DNA from: Siphonodentalium dalli
Taxonomy: Eukaryota; Mollusca; Scaphopoda; Gadilida; Siphonodentaliidae
DNA length: 64,000 nt
Assembly: GCA_032622095.1 (NCBI GenBank)
Contig: CP136066.1
Location: forward strand, 200,406,978 to 200,470,977
Reading direction: 5' to 3'
The translations under genes were made by a program, and so were the position numbers. The notes beneath the pieces were generated by a model. It worked only from the letters and a program-made list of their open reading frames with translations. It was not told where the DNA came from and did not search any database. Of this stretch, positions 12,498 to 23,585 are shown piece after piece (within the stretch, counting starts at the first letter, position 1; every line of letters begins with the position of its first letter).

Positions 12498-12765
12498 TAA
12501 CCCTTTCTATGCTAATTGGATTCTCCCATTCAGTTAAAATGGGATTGGGATGGTTCATTATTCACTTGGGGGGATACTAAGGTGATGAAAGTAAACGACA
12601 GAGAAATAAAAGTGCAGAAGGAGCCCTATTTATTGAGGGAAATGCTTAGATAATAAGTTCAACAAGTTTGTTGAACTTATTGTCTGTTTCTTCGATAACT
12701 ACTCGTCGATGATGCTTTAGTATATAAATGGTTAATAGTATACGGGGAAGAAAGGTTACAAGAAC
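12498..12765. mobile_element. family H element, copy 2
   Basis: Begins TTAACCCTTTCTATGC and carries the inner palindrome AATAAGTTCAACAA / TTGTTGAACTTATT at 12651-12683. The right end is degenerate. TTAA occurs at the left edge and near the right edge. Confidence 0.6.
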
Positions 12766-12861
12766 CTGTGGTAGTTTACCTCTAACAGTTCGTAATTATA
12801 AACCTATTCCGACGTTCCGGAAGCCACATAAACGACGTTAACCCTTTACCAAACAGAACGG

Positions 12862-12936
12862 CCCTGTGCCAATGCATTCTCTTATATATGCGAGTCGACC
12901 ATAGGTCGCCTCGCATATATAAGAGAATGCTTTGGC
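12862..12936. repeat. family A hairpin
   Basis: Near-perfect palindrome: CCAATGCATTCTCTTATATA pairs with its complement, with loop ATA between CGACC and GGTCG. About 16 copies occur in the window. Here one stem base differs (GCTTTGG). Confidence 0.9.
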
Positions 12937-13014
12937 TTAACACATTAAAAATTATAAAATTGTTAAAAAATGTAAGAAAATATTGTAAAAAGTGTTTAAA
13001 AAAGATTTTGTTTA

Positions 13015-13090
13015 GGCCAATGCATTCTCTTATATATGCGAGGCGACCTATGGTCGGCTCGCATATATAAGAGAATGCATTGGCACAGGG
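13015..13090. repeat. family A hairpin, inverted partner
   Basis: Reverse-oriented copy of the 12862-12936 hairpin, ending GGCACAGGG. Confidence 0.9.
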
Positions 13091-13264
13091 CATAACCGTA
13101 ACCATCACAATGTGGTCAATGAGCCGGTTCCAATGATATCCATATTTGTATGGTTTTATTGAGACAGACCCAAGATAATTTAGGCTGTTGCAGCTTTATT
13201 TGGCCGTTTTTGTCCGTTTTTGGCCGGTTTGTTGGGAAAAGGGTTCAACTCAATGGTTGGCTTG

Positions 13265-13440
13265 TCCTCTTCTTTCATAAGTAGCGATCACACCACGTAT
13301 GTCCACCGTGAATGTACCAATGTCGTGTTTTATAGTTTTATGGTGCCCATATTCAGAATGAGCAATGGGTGATGCCACAGTGTCCTGTTTTATGGTGCCC
13401 ATATTCAGAATGAGCAATGAGTGATGCCACAGTGTCCTGG
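13265..13440. repeat. short direct repeats, about 53 bp
   Basis: The block TGGTGCCCATATTCAGAATG repeats at 13341 and 13394. The first part (ATCACACCACGTATG) recurs at 13874. Confidence 0.75.
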
Positions 13441-13460
13441 GCCCAAAAACAAGGTACCCT

Positions 13461-13935
13461 GCCTTGCTCGCCGGAAGCTTATATTATGCTAATGATGAAC
13501 AGACAGTCTGCCGTAGGAGCAGTTTTAGCCTCGGTACAACACCACATAATGCGCACGAGTGTAGACTATAAACGATATCTGATCCTACTGATGATAACAT
13601 AGGTTTTGATATGCGATCTTTATCTGTTTTTAGTGATTTCATATGAAGGGTAATAAACTCTATAAAGAATGTCCCTTTACTTAAATAACGGCGATTTGTG
13701 TGAGAAATTACAACTCCACAATAGATCAACTATTAAAACACTTCTTGGGGGAGGTTTGGGGTACGCTCTTTAAAACACTTCTTCAAATATCTCCGTCATT
13801 TAGTTAATAACAATATTTTCTTATTTTAGGAGGATCACATATTGTTTGATATCTACACCAGTGCGCGTGGCCTGATCACACCACGTATGCCCACCATAAA
13901 TGTACCACCGTCGTGTTTTATAGTGCCACCATGCT
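13461..13935. other. no recognised feature
   Basis: Apart from the partial direct repeat near 13874, nothing is recognised. Confidence 0.35.
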
Positions 13936-13937
13936 AT

Positions 13938-15045
13938 GTTACGTGGTCGTGCTAATTTCTTATGTAATTGGTTGGTCCTGCAAATTTACTATGATGTTTT
14001 GGAGGCGCATGCTGATTTGCCATGTTGGTGTAGGGCAAACCTATTCTGATAAGAAAAAGTACCGTTATTTTTATTTGCATTTTCGCTATATTTGGCTAAG
14101 TTGAATGAATTTAGGAAAAGCCATATGTGTATAAATCATTCAACAATATGCATATAGTTAGATCATACCATGGATCTCTATACTGGCTAACGCCCGTAGA
14201 GATCAAATTCGACCAGTAAAACCTGGGAAGTTTTAGTGTTAAAGTTAAAAAAACAATGCAGGGAATATATTGTTTTGTTAATACGTGTTCCCCAATAATC
14301 TACTTCACATTAAGGGGTGGTCCCAGCTCAAGATTACATTCTTTTCTGTGACTTTTGTAATCCGATATCGCAATAAACATTGAATTAATTACCCAGGATA
14401 AATTCCATAATTGCAAGCGACGCAAGAGAAATCGCCCGCAATGTCACTTAAATCGTACAATTTCGAGTTGGGACCTTCACCTACAGCGACGAACATTATT
14501 GAAGAACAGGTAAAAACTAAGAAATATATTCCCCGCGATATTTTTTCAACTTTATAACGTTCTCTGTCAAAACTTAAAAAAGTTCCCAGGTTTTGTACTG
14601 TTGGAATATGATATCTACGGGCGTTAGCGAGAGTGGTGATTCATGGCATGATCTATCATATAGTAAAATGTTATCATAATGGTTGTGTTTGTTGTTGCAA
14701 ACCGATCACAATTTAGATGATTATACATGTCGATTTACAATCACCAGCGCAACCATTATTAAATTATGTTAAAATATATATGTTATTGACTGTTTCATGC
14801 CGGCACTGGCTTTTTTCAAAATCGCTCGGATTAGTCAAACATCCAGAAAATGACAACTTCAAAAAACTAATGGTACTTTTACTTAACAGCATCAGTTTGC
14901 CCTACCAACATCATAGCAATTCAGCAGGACTGCCAGCAGCATAGCATACTAGCAGTGCCCATCAACAAGATAGCAATTCAGCAGTTCCCATCAACATCAT
15001 ATTATAGCACATGCGCGGGACTACTTAACCAGGGGTGGGTCAAAC
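13938..15045. mobile_element. family L foldback element, copy 1, interrupted
   Basis: The left arm (ACGTGGTCGTGCTAATTTCT) and the right arm near 14995-15040 (ATAGCACATGCGCGGGACTA) match the inverted arms of the copy at 37806-38150. A Mutator-like element (14159-14655) is nested inside. Confidence 0.6.
14159..14655. mobile_element. Mutator-like foldback MITE, copy 2
   Basis: 497 bp. Ends TAGATCATACCATGGATCTC and GGCATGATCTA. Flanks GCATATAGT (14150-14158) and TCATATAGT (14656-14664) match at 8 of 9 positions. Nested inside a family L element. Confidence 0.87.
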
Positions 15046-15695
15046 TCTGATCAGATAGTACTGATATAATGCTATATAGTGTTGGTAAAAGTTGTTCCTG
15101 TTGGTTTAGCTATATGCTATTGGAAAAAGTGTGTTTAAAGTGGTAATGTACGCCATTTTCAATAAATTAACGATCTAATATCGATAATATATAGAAAAAT
15201 AAGTAATTTGAGTCGAAGATGTATTCTGTGAACGATCAGGTTAATATGTTATCTTAAAATCAAAGTTAATAATTTGATATAAATTTAATTTATGGCTGGA
15301 GCGATAAATTAAAGTACGAATGTTCGTGTACCAGACGCGATCAAATTAATTAAAGGACAGTGGATTGGTGAACGCACGGCACACATGATCGTGCAAAACA
15401 GTATGTTGATACGGGGAGTAAACTCAAGACACTAACAGACTAGACTAGTGACTATACAGTAACTTAAATGAGTATGTGGGGCTATTATGCATATAATATA
15501 ACTTTTATTTTATACATTTGCTTGAAAACTGTACAAAAATTATTCGAAAACGAAAATTTGTATTTTCGCATTCCGACTAATTTGCTATCTGTAACATTAC
15601 TTCGTACTCAACAGACTTTCAAATAATGGACAAATGGTTACCTTATTCTACGACCCAGAGACTATAGAAATCAACAACAACATTTGAGTACAGTA
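15046..15695. other. no recognised feature
   Basis: AT-rich with no supported structure. Confidence 0.4.
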
Positions 15696-15701
15696 TCCCT
15701 T

Positions 15702-16168
15702 TAAAGATGCATAATCCGATTAATAAGCGCCCCTTAGTTACTATTTATTTGGTTTCGGTGGTACTACATATTTGGTTTGAGTCGAGGAACCAACCTATCA
15801 AAGCTCAGAGTTATTAGATATTGATTTTTTAAATCTATTATTTTTGACCATCGAGACTTAATAGTGGCCCAGTAAAAAGTCGACGATCCGACGCTATATG
15901 ACCAAATTGCGGATGAAGATGGATAACTCTAAAATCAAGAGGCTTTGTGTTGATAATAAGGCCAAATTTCGTCGAACAACATGTTGATGGATAACACGTT
16001 TCGGGCAATTTTATATTATAGTTGACAGCGATTAGCATTATTTTTGGGCAATTAATCGATTCTGATCATTGAAGCAGCATTTCTAATAAAGCAGTTGTTG
16101 TTGTTGTCGACGTCGCTGTTGGAATCTGATTATATGCGGACCATCAAATCGGATTGAGTACCTTTAAC
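15702..16168. mobile_element. family C TTAA element, copy 1
   Basis: Left end TTAAAGATGCATAATCCGAT; right end ATCGGATTGAGTACCTTTAA. Interior landmarks are a block near GAGTCGAGGAACC and a GTTGTTGTTG run near 16094. At least eight full or partial copies occur in the window. No coding capacity. Confidence 0.85.
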
Positions 16169-16329
16169 AAAAGGGGCTAACAATAACAATAAATACTGTC
16201 AATATTCTCCAATTCAGTTCCTTGGTCTTTGGTATAGATAAAACATTTTCAAGGAAAATCCAATATCAGGGAACTATGGTGATGCATTCTCACTCAGTTA
16301 TTGTTGGTATGAATTCAATATATATATAA

Positions 16330-16650
16330 TTTGATTTGGTTGAGTGCTCCAACGCGCGCCGACTTGCCATGCATGAATTTGTATGTGACCATGAAACATA
16401 TAACAATGCGTGTTGACCAGAGGTCAATCGAGTGATGATGGCGTTGTTGCATGACAGGAGATTTGCAGAGTTATTGGGCAAGAAAAGTAATCGAGGCGAC
16501 ATGCCTTTATGTAGCCATTATTGATTGTATTTTGTCATTCAGGGGTGCCGGGTAGACGGGCATTATAGGCCACGGCACTCCACACAATACACATATAAAT
16601 TAACTTATATTATATTGTATTAATGTATAATGTATTGTATTGTGAAATAA
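16330..16650 (+). pseudogene. unidentified decayed coding fragment with 3' tail
   Basis: One frame reads VECSNARRLAMHEFVCDHE, has one stop, then RVMMALLHDRRFAELLGKK. It ends shortly before an AT-rich tail with GAAATAAAATATT near 16640. The composition looks protein-coding and the tail suggests a retrotransposed sequence. I do not recognise the family. Confidence 0.35.
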
Positions 16651-16709
16651 AATATTATCCTATTAATATTATCCTAACTGTGCCATAATAACTGTAGAGG
16701 ACAATTACT

Positions 16710-17403
16710 GGCTGCGGACACACGTATCACAGTAGCGATGACATAGTAGGTGTGCCAATTATATATGGTGGAGTTTGGTGACAATTGGTTGTCATAATTA
16801 ATATACCATAGCTAGCTATGTCGCCCGCTGCATATTCGCACAGTGGGTCCTCCAAAGTTCGTTATAATCAGCATTTTTCTTGTTGTTTTGTTCTTGTATA
16901 GTTCGCTTTGTTTATTCCAGATACTTTATCGCAGCTGCATTCCCCCCAACAGTTCCAACATAGCTTCATTGGCCCACATGATAATATTAGCGGAATTATG
17001 CGGAGAACTAAACGTCGCAAAATAAAAACCGCAATTGTGGAACTGTCTTAATACGCATGACATTTATATAAGTGGATAAACATGAATTGAGATCATATCA
17101 ACAAAACGTGCTGCATGCATGGTATGTGAGTGAATGAGGGATTTCCACGATAAAACACAATTCTGGACGATCGATCGTGCAATTATATATATCGTAGAGA
17201 CTACGCAAAACGTAATGAGTAGATATCAACCTTGGTGAAACGCAATTGGTTAATTTGTCGAGTCGATTCATTGTGCGGAAACTCAGCGCGCAACATGGCG
17301 AGCTATGGCACAGAAATATGACGACCAATTGTCATCAAACTGCACTATAATAAATTGTCACACCTACAATTCCATCGCTACTGTGGTACGTGTGTCCGCA
17401 GCC
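16710..17403. mobile_element. family I palindromic element, copy 3
   Basis: 694 bp with both ends intact (GGCTGCGGACACACG and its complement CGTGTGTCCGCAGCC). This is the best reference copy of the family. Confidence 0.87.
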
Positions 17404-19065
17404 ATTGTCACCAAAATATAGCATAATAATACGACACACTTATTGTAGCAACTAAGTTAACTTAATTAAGGACTATAATTATATACTCATTTTTGGGGGG
17501 GAAATACCGGATAAACTTCAATGTATAGATATATTTAAATAATCATAACTAATATGTGCCTTTTACTTCTTGGCTAATCAATATCAATTATATAATATAT
17601 CTGAAGAAAATTGTATCTGCATGCCCAAATTGGCAATCTCCAATTTCAAGTTGCCTATCTCTGAGGTAAACTTGTGCTTGGGTGGAAACATGTAGAGAAT
17701 AATTTGAGTGTCAGTCAGACATTTTATTTACATGTATACGAAAGGTTATTCCAGCATATACACACGATATACACACGATAAAACAATTGGGTATAGTTAA
17801 TTTACATGGACGTATGCAGGCTAACAACACATTTCTTGCAATAAACAAGAAGGCACACGTAAACGTTCACACGAAATATCAATATTTGTCCTTGGAAACT
17901 TAGCATCGTGTTGAGGGGAGGAAGTTATTTTAGATGACGCATATTACCCCGACTAAACCGGATAGTCCTGTTGTCGAGAGGTAATGGTAGATCATGTGTG
18001 TGACTTGCTCGTTGACCGGGACACGCAGACAAGCTGAGAGGTGGGATCAAGTTAGGCTATTCGCTGTTGTCGAAATCCACGATGACGTCATCTTTAGCAC
18101 TATTTTATGGACACGTCGTGTTGGTGTAGATGTAGAAATGCATGAGTTAGATATTACTCCTAACGGTTAATTGAATTTACTTCCCTGAATCGTCCGAATA
18201 ATAATCAAAACTGCTGAGTCTTGTTATGTGTTTTTTTCACGATGGTGAACAAATGCCTCATACACAACGATTGTCTTAATATGTAACTGTATTGCCTCAG
18301 AATTCAGATCCAATATTCCCGGGTTTTTGCCGTTATCTCCGAGAAAATCCTAACCAAGGCAATGAACACACAACAGCACAAGCTCCAGAGAATCAATTGT
18401 CCGAAATGCTCCTAGATTCGTAGTCAGGCATATCATTTGTCATATGCATTGCCCCAGGTTTTGCTGAAAATATATTTTTTTCAAAAATCACATCACTGTA
18501 AACAACACAAATAAGATGTTACAACGACATTCAATATAATGTACTTCTATGTCTGTTCAAATGTGCTGTATATTCCATTCTTTGTTTATCGCCAAATAAA
18601 ATATAAATCAATAAAATATCAATAAACAAAAAAAAATAACACTGTTGGGATTTAATCTCCTCTTGACCCACAAAAAGACTATTTGGTAAATACGAAATCA
18701 CTTTATGTTGGGTTCGCTTGTGATTACGTCATTTAATTCAAGTCTATGTTCGAAGAGTGGAAGGTATTTCTAGACTTCCATGGTGCGCAATGATTGTTAC
18801 TAAATAGGGTCAAACGGAATTCTAGAACGCAGCGTACGTGCCATCAAATCAAATAGAAATATTGGAACGCCTATGTGTGATGAAATACATAGAATTGTTC
18901 CCCTTAGATGCAAAATGAAATGTTAAATGGTGGTTATGCGAAATAAAATATTTTATCTGTATCATCATAATTACCACAACCGCCATCTCTATTTTGGGAA
19001 CGAAACCACGATTAGTTCCCTCTTAACTTACATAATTACACATTAACTCTTTATTTGTACTAAAC
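17404..19065. other. no recognised feature
   Basis: 1.6 kb of AT-rich sequence. An A-rich stretch with several AATAAA near 18590-18640 could be an old 3' end on the plus strand, but no coding remnant precedes it. Confidence 0.4.
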
Positions 19066-19066
19066 T

Positions 19067-19162
19067 AGCTGTAACATGCTTCGGGGCCGTTATTCAGCGT
19101 CGGGGAGGCATTCGTCGCGTCACGCACATGACAGACAGATCCTACTCTTTTATATATATTGG
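19067..19162 (-). mobile_element. possible short Helitron remnant
   Basis: Opens CTAGCTGTAACATGCTTCGG and ends in GACAGACAGAT and TTTTATATATATT. Read on the minus strand this repeats the order seen in the 8770-9566 Helitron: AT-rich start, GACAGAC-type tract, CTAG end. No clear terminal hairpin, so this is tentative. Confidence 0.3.
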
Positions 19163-19189
19163 TCATATTATTATGCCACTTCAATATCT

Positions 19190-19342
19190 CCTCGGGCAAA
19201 TCGGTTAATATTGGACTTATTTCGTTCTGATATAAGCAGATAGTGGACTTATACCCGTTATTCTTTTATTTATTTGGATGGCGCGGGGCATAGCGAAAAC
19301 ACATCTATAAAGAGCGTATAGCTGGTGCTGAGTTATACCCAC
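19190..19342. mobile_element. family P repeat, copy 1
   Basis: Shares CTCGGGCAAATCGGTTAATA, GGACTTATACCCGTTATTC, ATGGCGCGGG and ATAAAGAGCGT with 21822-21965 and 24690-24838. Class unknown. Confidence 0.6.
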
Positions 19343-19374
19343 AGTGCACAGCTTTTCTTCTGCCTGCCTGAACA

Positions 19375-19452
19375 TCCCTCCACATGAATATTAGACAATT
19401 CCAATGTATACTTCCATAACAAGATGGGAGAATCAATTTAAAAAAGAAAGGG
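19375..19452. mobile_element. family H fragment
   Basis: Carries AATATTAGACAATTCCAATG and the following block of family H, but not the inner palindrome. Confidence 0.5.
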
Positions 19453-19697
19453 TTGAAGTCAAACATATGTTTCCCGTGTATTATGGTCTAATCGAAAGTA
19501 TTTTTGCAAATTGTCTCCCTTTTCTTTAAATACTTTTCTTCGTTTACTTCTGCCATTGCGTGTTTTGAACGTATACTTATTAGACATGACTAATAAACTT
19601 ACATTGGTCGCCATAGGAATGGATCTCGCCCGTGAAGCATTGCGTTCCTGTGAATAAATAACGTCATATAAGGTACAATACAACTCATTTATATCAG

Positions 19698-19893
19698 TTA
19701 ACCCTTCCATGACTGGAGCTTCCTGATTTTTACGAAAACCCTGTGCCAATGCATTATTGTATATATATGCGAATTTCCCATAGTGAGCCTCGCATATATA
19801 AGAGAATGCTATGGTCTAACAATATTTACATTGACCTCATTATCCATGATAGTTAATGCTGCACCAGCGCAGCTCCCGTCATTGAAGGGTTAA
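19698..19893. mobile_element. TTAA-bounded MITE (type E2) with one family A hairpin
   Basis: Left end TTAACCCTTCCATGACTGGA; right end TCATTGAAGGGTTAA. The terminal TTAA is intact on both sides. The single degenerate hairpin lies at 19738-19816. These termini differ from type E1 although the hairpin is shared. Confidence 0.8.
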
Positions 19894-20242
19894 TCGGGTG
19901 CACGTATTACACTGATCGTGGCAGTCACTGGACACAATCAGAAGTTGCTTCGCAAGCCCTTTTGTTAGTTTCATGTGTGGAACACATGAGTAGGATATAT
20001 TTATGTTCTGGTATACTAAGCGTACTATTGGTAGTTTTATGATGTAAAATCGGATGGATATCTTTAAGGTTTTCTAATGGTAGAGTATTTCAGGGTTAAT
20101 CCAACTTGAATGAGATAGAATAATAAATGCACGGCCGCGTTACTTACTTGTTAACGTTATCCAGATCCGTCTTGAAATAATGTCTATCTAACCAGTTTCC
20201 GTCAAATCTGAAAAGTTAATTACGAAAGTAAGGTACAATCCA

Positions 20243-20488
20243 TAGGGAGTCACGCATATATAATAGAATACAATGGCCTAACAATATTTACCTTGACCTT
20301 GTAGGTCATTATATTCTCTAATATATGCGAGAATACATTGGTCAAACAATATTGCCTTGATCTTGTAATCCAGAGTATTATCTTATATGTGAGATGCTCC
20401 CTATGGGAGAGTAGCATATATAAAAGAATAAACTGACACAGGATCATTAAAACTGCACCAGCGCAGCTCCCGACATGAAAGGGTTAAT
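20243..20488. mobile_element. degenerate E2-like element with family A hairpin pieces
   Basis: The right end GCTCCCGACATGAAAGGGTT is type E2. Hairpin fragments lie at 20250-20277, 20306-20340 and 20380-20430. No matching left TTAA end was found. Confidence 0.55.
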
Positions 20489-20695
20489 ATCATCTTGAAC
20501 CTTGATGTCGACCCGGGTTTCATATGAATAGGTAAGATATTGTAACAACAAGCTCGCGCGACGTTACTGTCTAGCAATAGGTCAGCTTGGTCACATGGTT
20601 TTCCGACGGTGTCCGATCAAATTATCCGTATCTAAATAGACAACTAACTGATCTTGCTTAAACATTTGTCGGTTTGGGTTGAACATATTCTGTGC

Positions 20696-20845
20696 AATCC
20701 TTGAAATAGGATGCCTGTCATTTGCAGAATGAGGTTCCCAAAGGGTCAATTTGGTGATGCTAGCCCGCTATGCGGGGTAGCATCACTAAATTATCCATCT
20801 GGGGACCTCATTCTGCAAATGACAGACACACTATTTCAAGGCTTG
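20696..20845. mobile_element. family G foldback MITE, copy 1
   Basis: 150-bp palindrome from CCTTGAAATAGGATGCCTGT to its complement. Flanks ATTCTGTGC (20687-20695) and ATTCTGTGT (20846-20854) match at 8 of 9 positions, fitting a Mutator-like 9-bp duplication. Copies at 24421 and 55290. Confidence 0.85.
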
Positions 20846-21021
20846 ATTCTGTGTCCATATTGCTCTTAGGTGGATGAGAACACAATCGTGTTTAGAAGAA
20901 CAGACGAACAAGAGCGACAGTATGGGGTTTAAAACCTGATGCAAAACTTGGAGGACATGGAAAGTCATCTTATAAAAGAGTTATTGTTTTGTTTTACTTA
21001 GATGTTGACATGAGCAATAGG

Positions 21022-21316
21022 TTAAACCTTTCTATATTAAAGCATCATACGTGAGTATAGTTATCCCATGGGAAATGTTCAGATAATAAGTTCAACAATC
21101 CATTGGTCTCTCGTATATCTCCGTAGGTCCCATAGGTCCCATAGGTCGTTTGTTGAACTTATTATCTGAACATTTCCCATCAATGAATAATTGTGAATCC
21201 TTCTGCTCTTCTGTCTGCCATCTGCTTTTATCACTTGAACATCTCTCCAAATAAATAATAGACCTTTCCAATATATACTTTTATGAGTGAATGGGATAAT
21301 CCATTTATAGAAAAGG
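21022..21316. mobile_element. family H element, copy 3
   Basis: Starts TTAAACCTTTCTATATTAAA and ends ATTTATAGAAAAGG. The inner inverted repeat GATAATAAGTTCAACAA / TTGTTGAACTTATTATC is at 21092-21162. TTAA is present on the left only. Confidence 0.65.
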
Positions 21317-21383
21317 TATGTGATATTCGGGTTGATAATTCCTCATATCATCCCGAATCAATACAATAAGTCAACATATCCTC

Positions 21384-21821
21384 TAGATCATGCCATGCAT
21401 CTCTACTCTGTCTAACGCCCGTATAGATCTCTACTCTGTCTAACGTCTAACGCCCGTAGATATCTCTACTCTGTCTAACGTCTAACGCCCGTAGAGATAA
21501 TATTCCACCAGTACAAAACCAAGGAACTTTGGCCGCTTACGATCTAATCTGCAGACTTTGGGTGACAGGGAATAAAATAAATATTTATCGCGGAATCGGG
21601 TGTCAAAAGTCACGTACATAATGTAATCTCGAGCTGGGAACTTCACGTACGGGTGAATAAATTATTAAGCAACAGGTATTAACAAAGAAATACATTCCCC
21701 GCGTTATTTTTCCGACTTTATAAGGTTCCTTGTCAAAACTTTAAAAAGTTCCCGGGTTTTGTACTGTTGGAATATGATCTCTACGGGCGTTAGACAGAGT
21801 AGAGATTCGTGACATGATCTA
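21384..21821. mobile_element. Mutator-like foldback MITE, copy 3
   Basis: 438 bp, flanked by the perfect 9-bp repeat CATATCCTC (21375-21383 and 21822-21830). It landed in a family P repeat; uninterrupted P copies at 19.19 and 24.69 kb show one version of the target. The left arm contains three extra copies of the TCTCTACTCTGTCTAACG block. Confidence 0.92.
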
Positions 21822-21965
21822 CATATCCTCGTGCAAATAGGTTCATATTGGACTGATTTCATTCCAAAATAAGCTGATTATGAGCTTATATCCGATATTC
21901 CGTTGAATGGCGCGGGCTGCAGTGGAAACACATTATAAAGAGCGTGAATCTGGTAAGTCGTGTCG
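21822..21965. mobile_element. family P repeat, copy 2
   Basis: Continues CATATCCTCGTGCAAATAGG, with ATGGCGCGGGC and ATTATAAAGAGCGTG in the same order as the other copies. Its left side was split by the Mutator-like element. Confidence 0.65.
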
Positions 21966-21989
21966 ATGAATAAAGATAGATTCAATAAT

Positions 21990-22111
21990 GCCAATATGGG
22001 CTTATTTCGTATGGAGATAGTCCCATATTGGACTGTTTCACAAACCACGTTATATGTCCATATGGAGCGTATAATTGAGGTTAAATGACGTCAATATGGG
22101 CTTATTTCGTA
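21990..22111. repeat. 99-bp tandem array, left part
   Basis: One unit (TATGGAGATAGTCCCATATT through GGCTTATTTCG) before the inserted element at 22112. The array resumes at 23586. Confidence 0.9.
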
Positions 22112-22380
22112 CACTCACAGAAATCGGGGTCCTTATAGCGACTATATAGTGCCTATCGTAGCTATAGTGCCTATCTATGTAACACATATTGGTTATTGGG
22201 GTGATATATTAGCTATATCGTAGATAGTGCCTATAGCGTGGAACTTATATCGCATTCAGGATAAACCAAATTACGCCCACCTGTTATTTGACAGACGCAC
22301 CCGCCAGAGGGCATATTCGCAGGCGGCGTATCTAATTTTTCGAGCAGCCATTTTTAATCGAAGAATTAAGACAAAGTAAA

Positions 22381-22480
22381 ATGGACGCTTCCAATGACTC
22401 TGTTGAACTTTGGACGGAAGATGCTGTTGAGAAATGGCTGGACGACGCGGGATTGTCTGAATTAAAATCGGCATTTAGAG
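22381..22480 (+). CDS. candidate first exon, N-terminal half of a SAM domain
   Basis: ATG at 22381 opens 33 codons plus one base, ending at a donor AGAG|GTTAGT at 22480. The residues WTEDAVEKWLDDAGLSELKS fit the start of a SAM domain (W-x-x-x-x-V-x-x-W-L, then G-L). SAM domains mediate protein oligomerisation. The sequence before the ATG is GC-richer than its surroundings, as a captured promoter or 5' UTR would be. It lies entirely inside the family F element, so it is probably a captured fragment rather than a resident gene. The retained intron implies capture at DNA level. Whether it is transcribed is unknown. Confidence 0.45.
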
Positions 22481-22723
22481 GTTAGTATTAGCACCACATT
22501 TGTTGGAAATTATTATCATTATATCAACATCAAATGATAAACACACACACACCGTCACCATTACTTCAATAATAATCCAACCTCTTGTTAATTTTGTTTT
22601 CAAATTAACCAGCGAAGTATTTTGTTCTCATTCCACAAAGTTGAGTTCCAGAACATTGACACTTGAATTAAAAAAATTATTGAACTTTATTTAACTTTTT
22701 TAATTCTTCTTTTCAGCTCTTAG

Positions 22724-22813
22724 CAGAGATGAACAATCAGAGGTCTGCAAATGTGGATGAGTCGGTGAAGATGAGTTTATCAGACCTCCGTTATAAAATA
22801 TTGAATAAAGCAA
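22724..22813 (+). pseudogene. candidate second SAM exon, cut by the palindromic array
   Basis: Preceded by a pyrimidine-rich tract and two possible acceptors (TTTCAG ending 22716, CTCTTAG ending 22723). With the second acceptor the frame joins exon 1 in phase and reads through VDESVKMSLSDLRYKILNK, which resembles the last helix of a SAM domain. The middle of the domain is missing and the frame runs into the 72-bp array, so the copy is broken. The other acceptor gives a stop after about 14 codons. Confidence 0.35.
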
Positions 22814-23560
22814 GCTATATATTACCTAAAGTTAGGGACTATATAATACCTATTTGCTTTATAGCTACTATATCATAGCTAATTAGGTACCATATAATAT
22901 CTAATTAGGTACTTTATAGTAGCTATATCATGTATAGGTACTATATAGTGCCTAAAGTTAGGCACTATATAATACCTAATTGCTGTATAGCTACTATATA
23001 GTAGCTAATTAGGTACAATATCATATCTAATTAGGTTCTTTATAGTAGCTATATCATATAGGCACTATATAGCACCTAAGTTAGGCACTATATAATACCT
23101 AATTATGTACGTTATAGTAGCTATATCATATAGGCACTATATAGCACCTAAGTTAGGCACTATATAATACCTAATTAGGTGCGTTATAGTAGCTATATCA
23201 TATAGGCACTATATAGCACCTAAGTTAGGCACTATATAATACCTAATTAGGTGCGTTATAGTAGCTATATCATATAGGCACTATATAGTACCTAAAGTTA
23301 GGCACTATATAATACCTAATTAAGTACGTTATAGTAGCTATATCATATAGGCACTATATAGCACCTAAGTTAGGCACTATATAATACCTAATTAGGTGCG
23401 TTATAGTAGCTATATCGTATAGGCACTATATAGTACCTAAAGTTAGGCACTATATAATACCTAATTAGGTACGTTATAGTAGCTATATATTATAGACACT
23501 ATATAGTACCTAAACTTAGGCACTAACCCAGTGGCAAGGATAGTGCCTATATAGGTACTA
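22814..23560. repeat. 72-bp palindrome-rich tandem array
   Basis: The phrase TATAATACCTAATTAGGTGC recurs every 72 bp (for example at 23098, 23170 and 23242). Units consist of self-complementary blocks such as GGCACTATATAGTACC. About ten units. Confidence 0.92.
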
Positions 23561-23585
23561 TATAGTAGCTGTATTTTTAAGAGTG

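Larger units (their letters stand above)
12838..13247. mobile_element. TTAA-bounded MITE (type E1) carrying two family A hairpins
   Basis: Left end TTAACCCTTTACC; right end GGGAAAAGGGTTCA, with one change in the terminal TTAA. TTAA target and CCC...GGG ends are the signature of piggyBac-like elements. Inside are two 75-bp hairpins (12862-12936 and 13015-13090) in opposite orientation around an AT-rich spacer. A sister copy is at 60140-60497. It lacks transposase. Confidence 0.8.
22112..23585. mobile_element. family F element (CACTC/GAGTG ends) carrying a gene fragment, copy 1
   Basis: 1,474 bp with left end CACTCACAGAAATC and right end TATTTTTAAGAGTG. It is inserted into the 99-bp array with TA on both sides (22110-22111 and 23586-23587); joining the flanks restores a normal array unit. 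Contents in order: short palindromic repeats, a GC-richer promoter/5'-UTR-like stretch, two exon-like pieces of a SAM-domain gene, then a 72-bp tandem array. The copy at 47467-48257 shares the 14-bp right end. The superfamily is not clear to me. Confidence 0.8.

Noticed and set aside
22795-23560. CRISPR-like array
   Set aside because: Repeats are contiguous 72-bp palindromic units without unique spacers, in a eukaryotic context.
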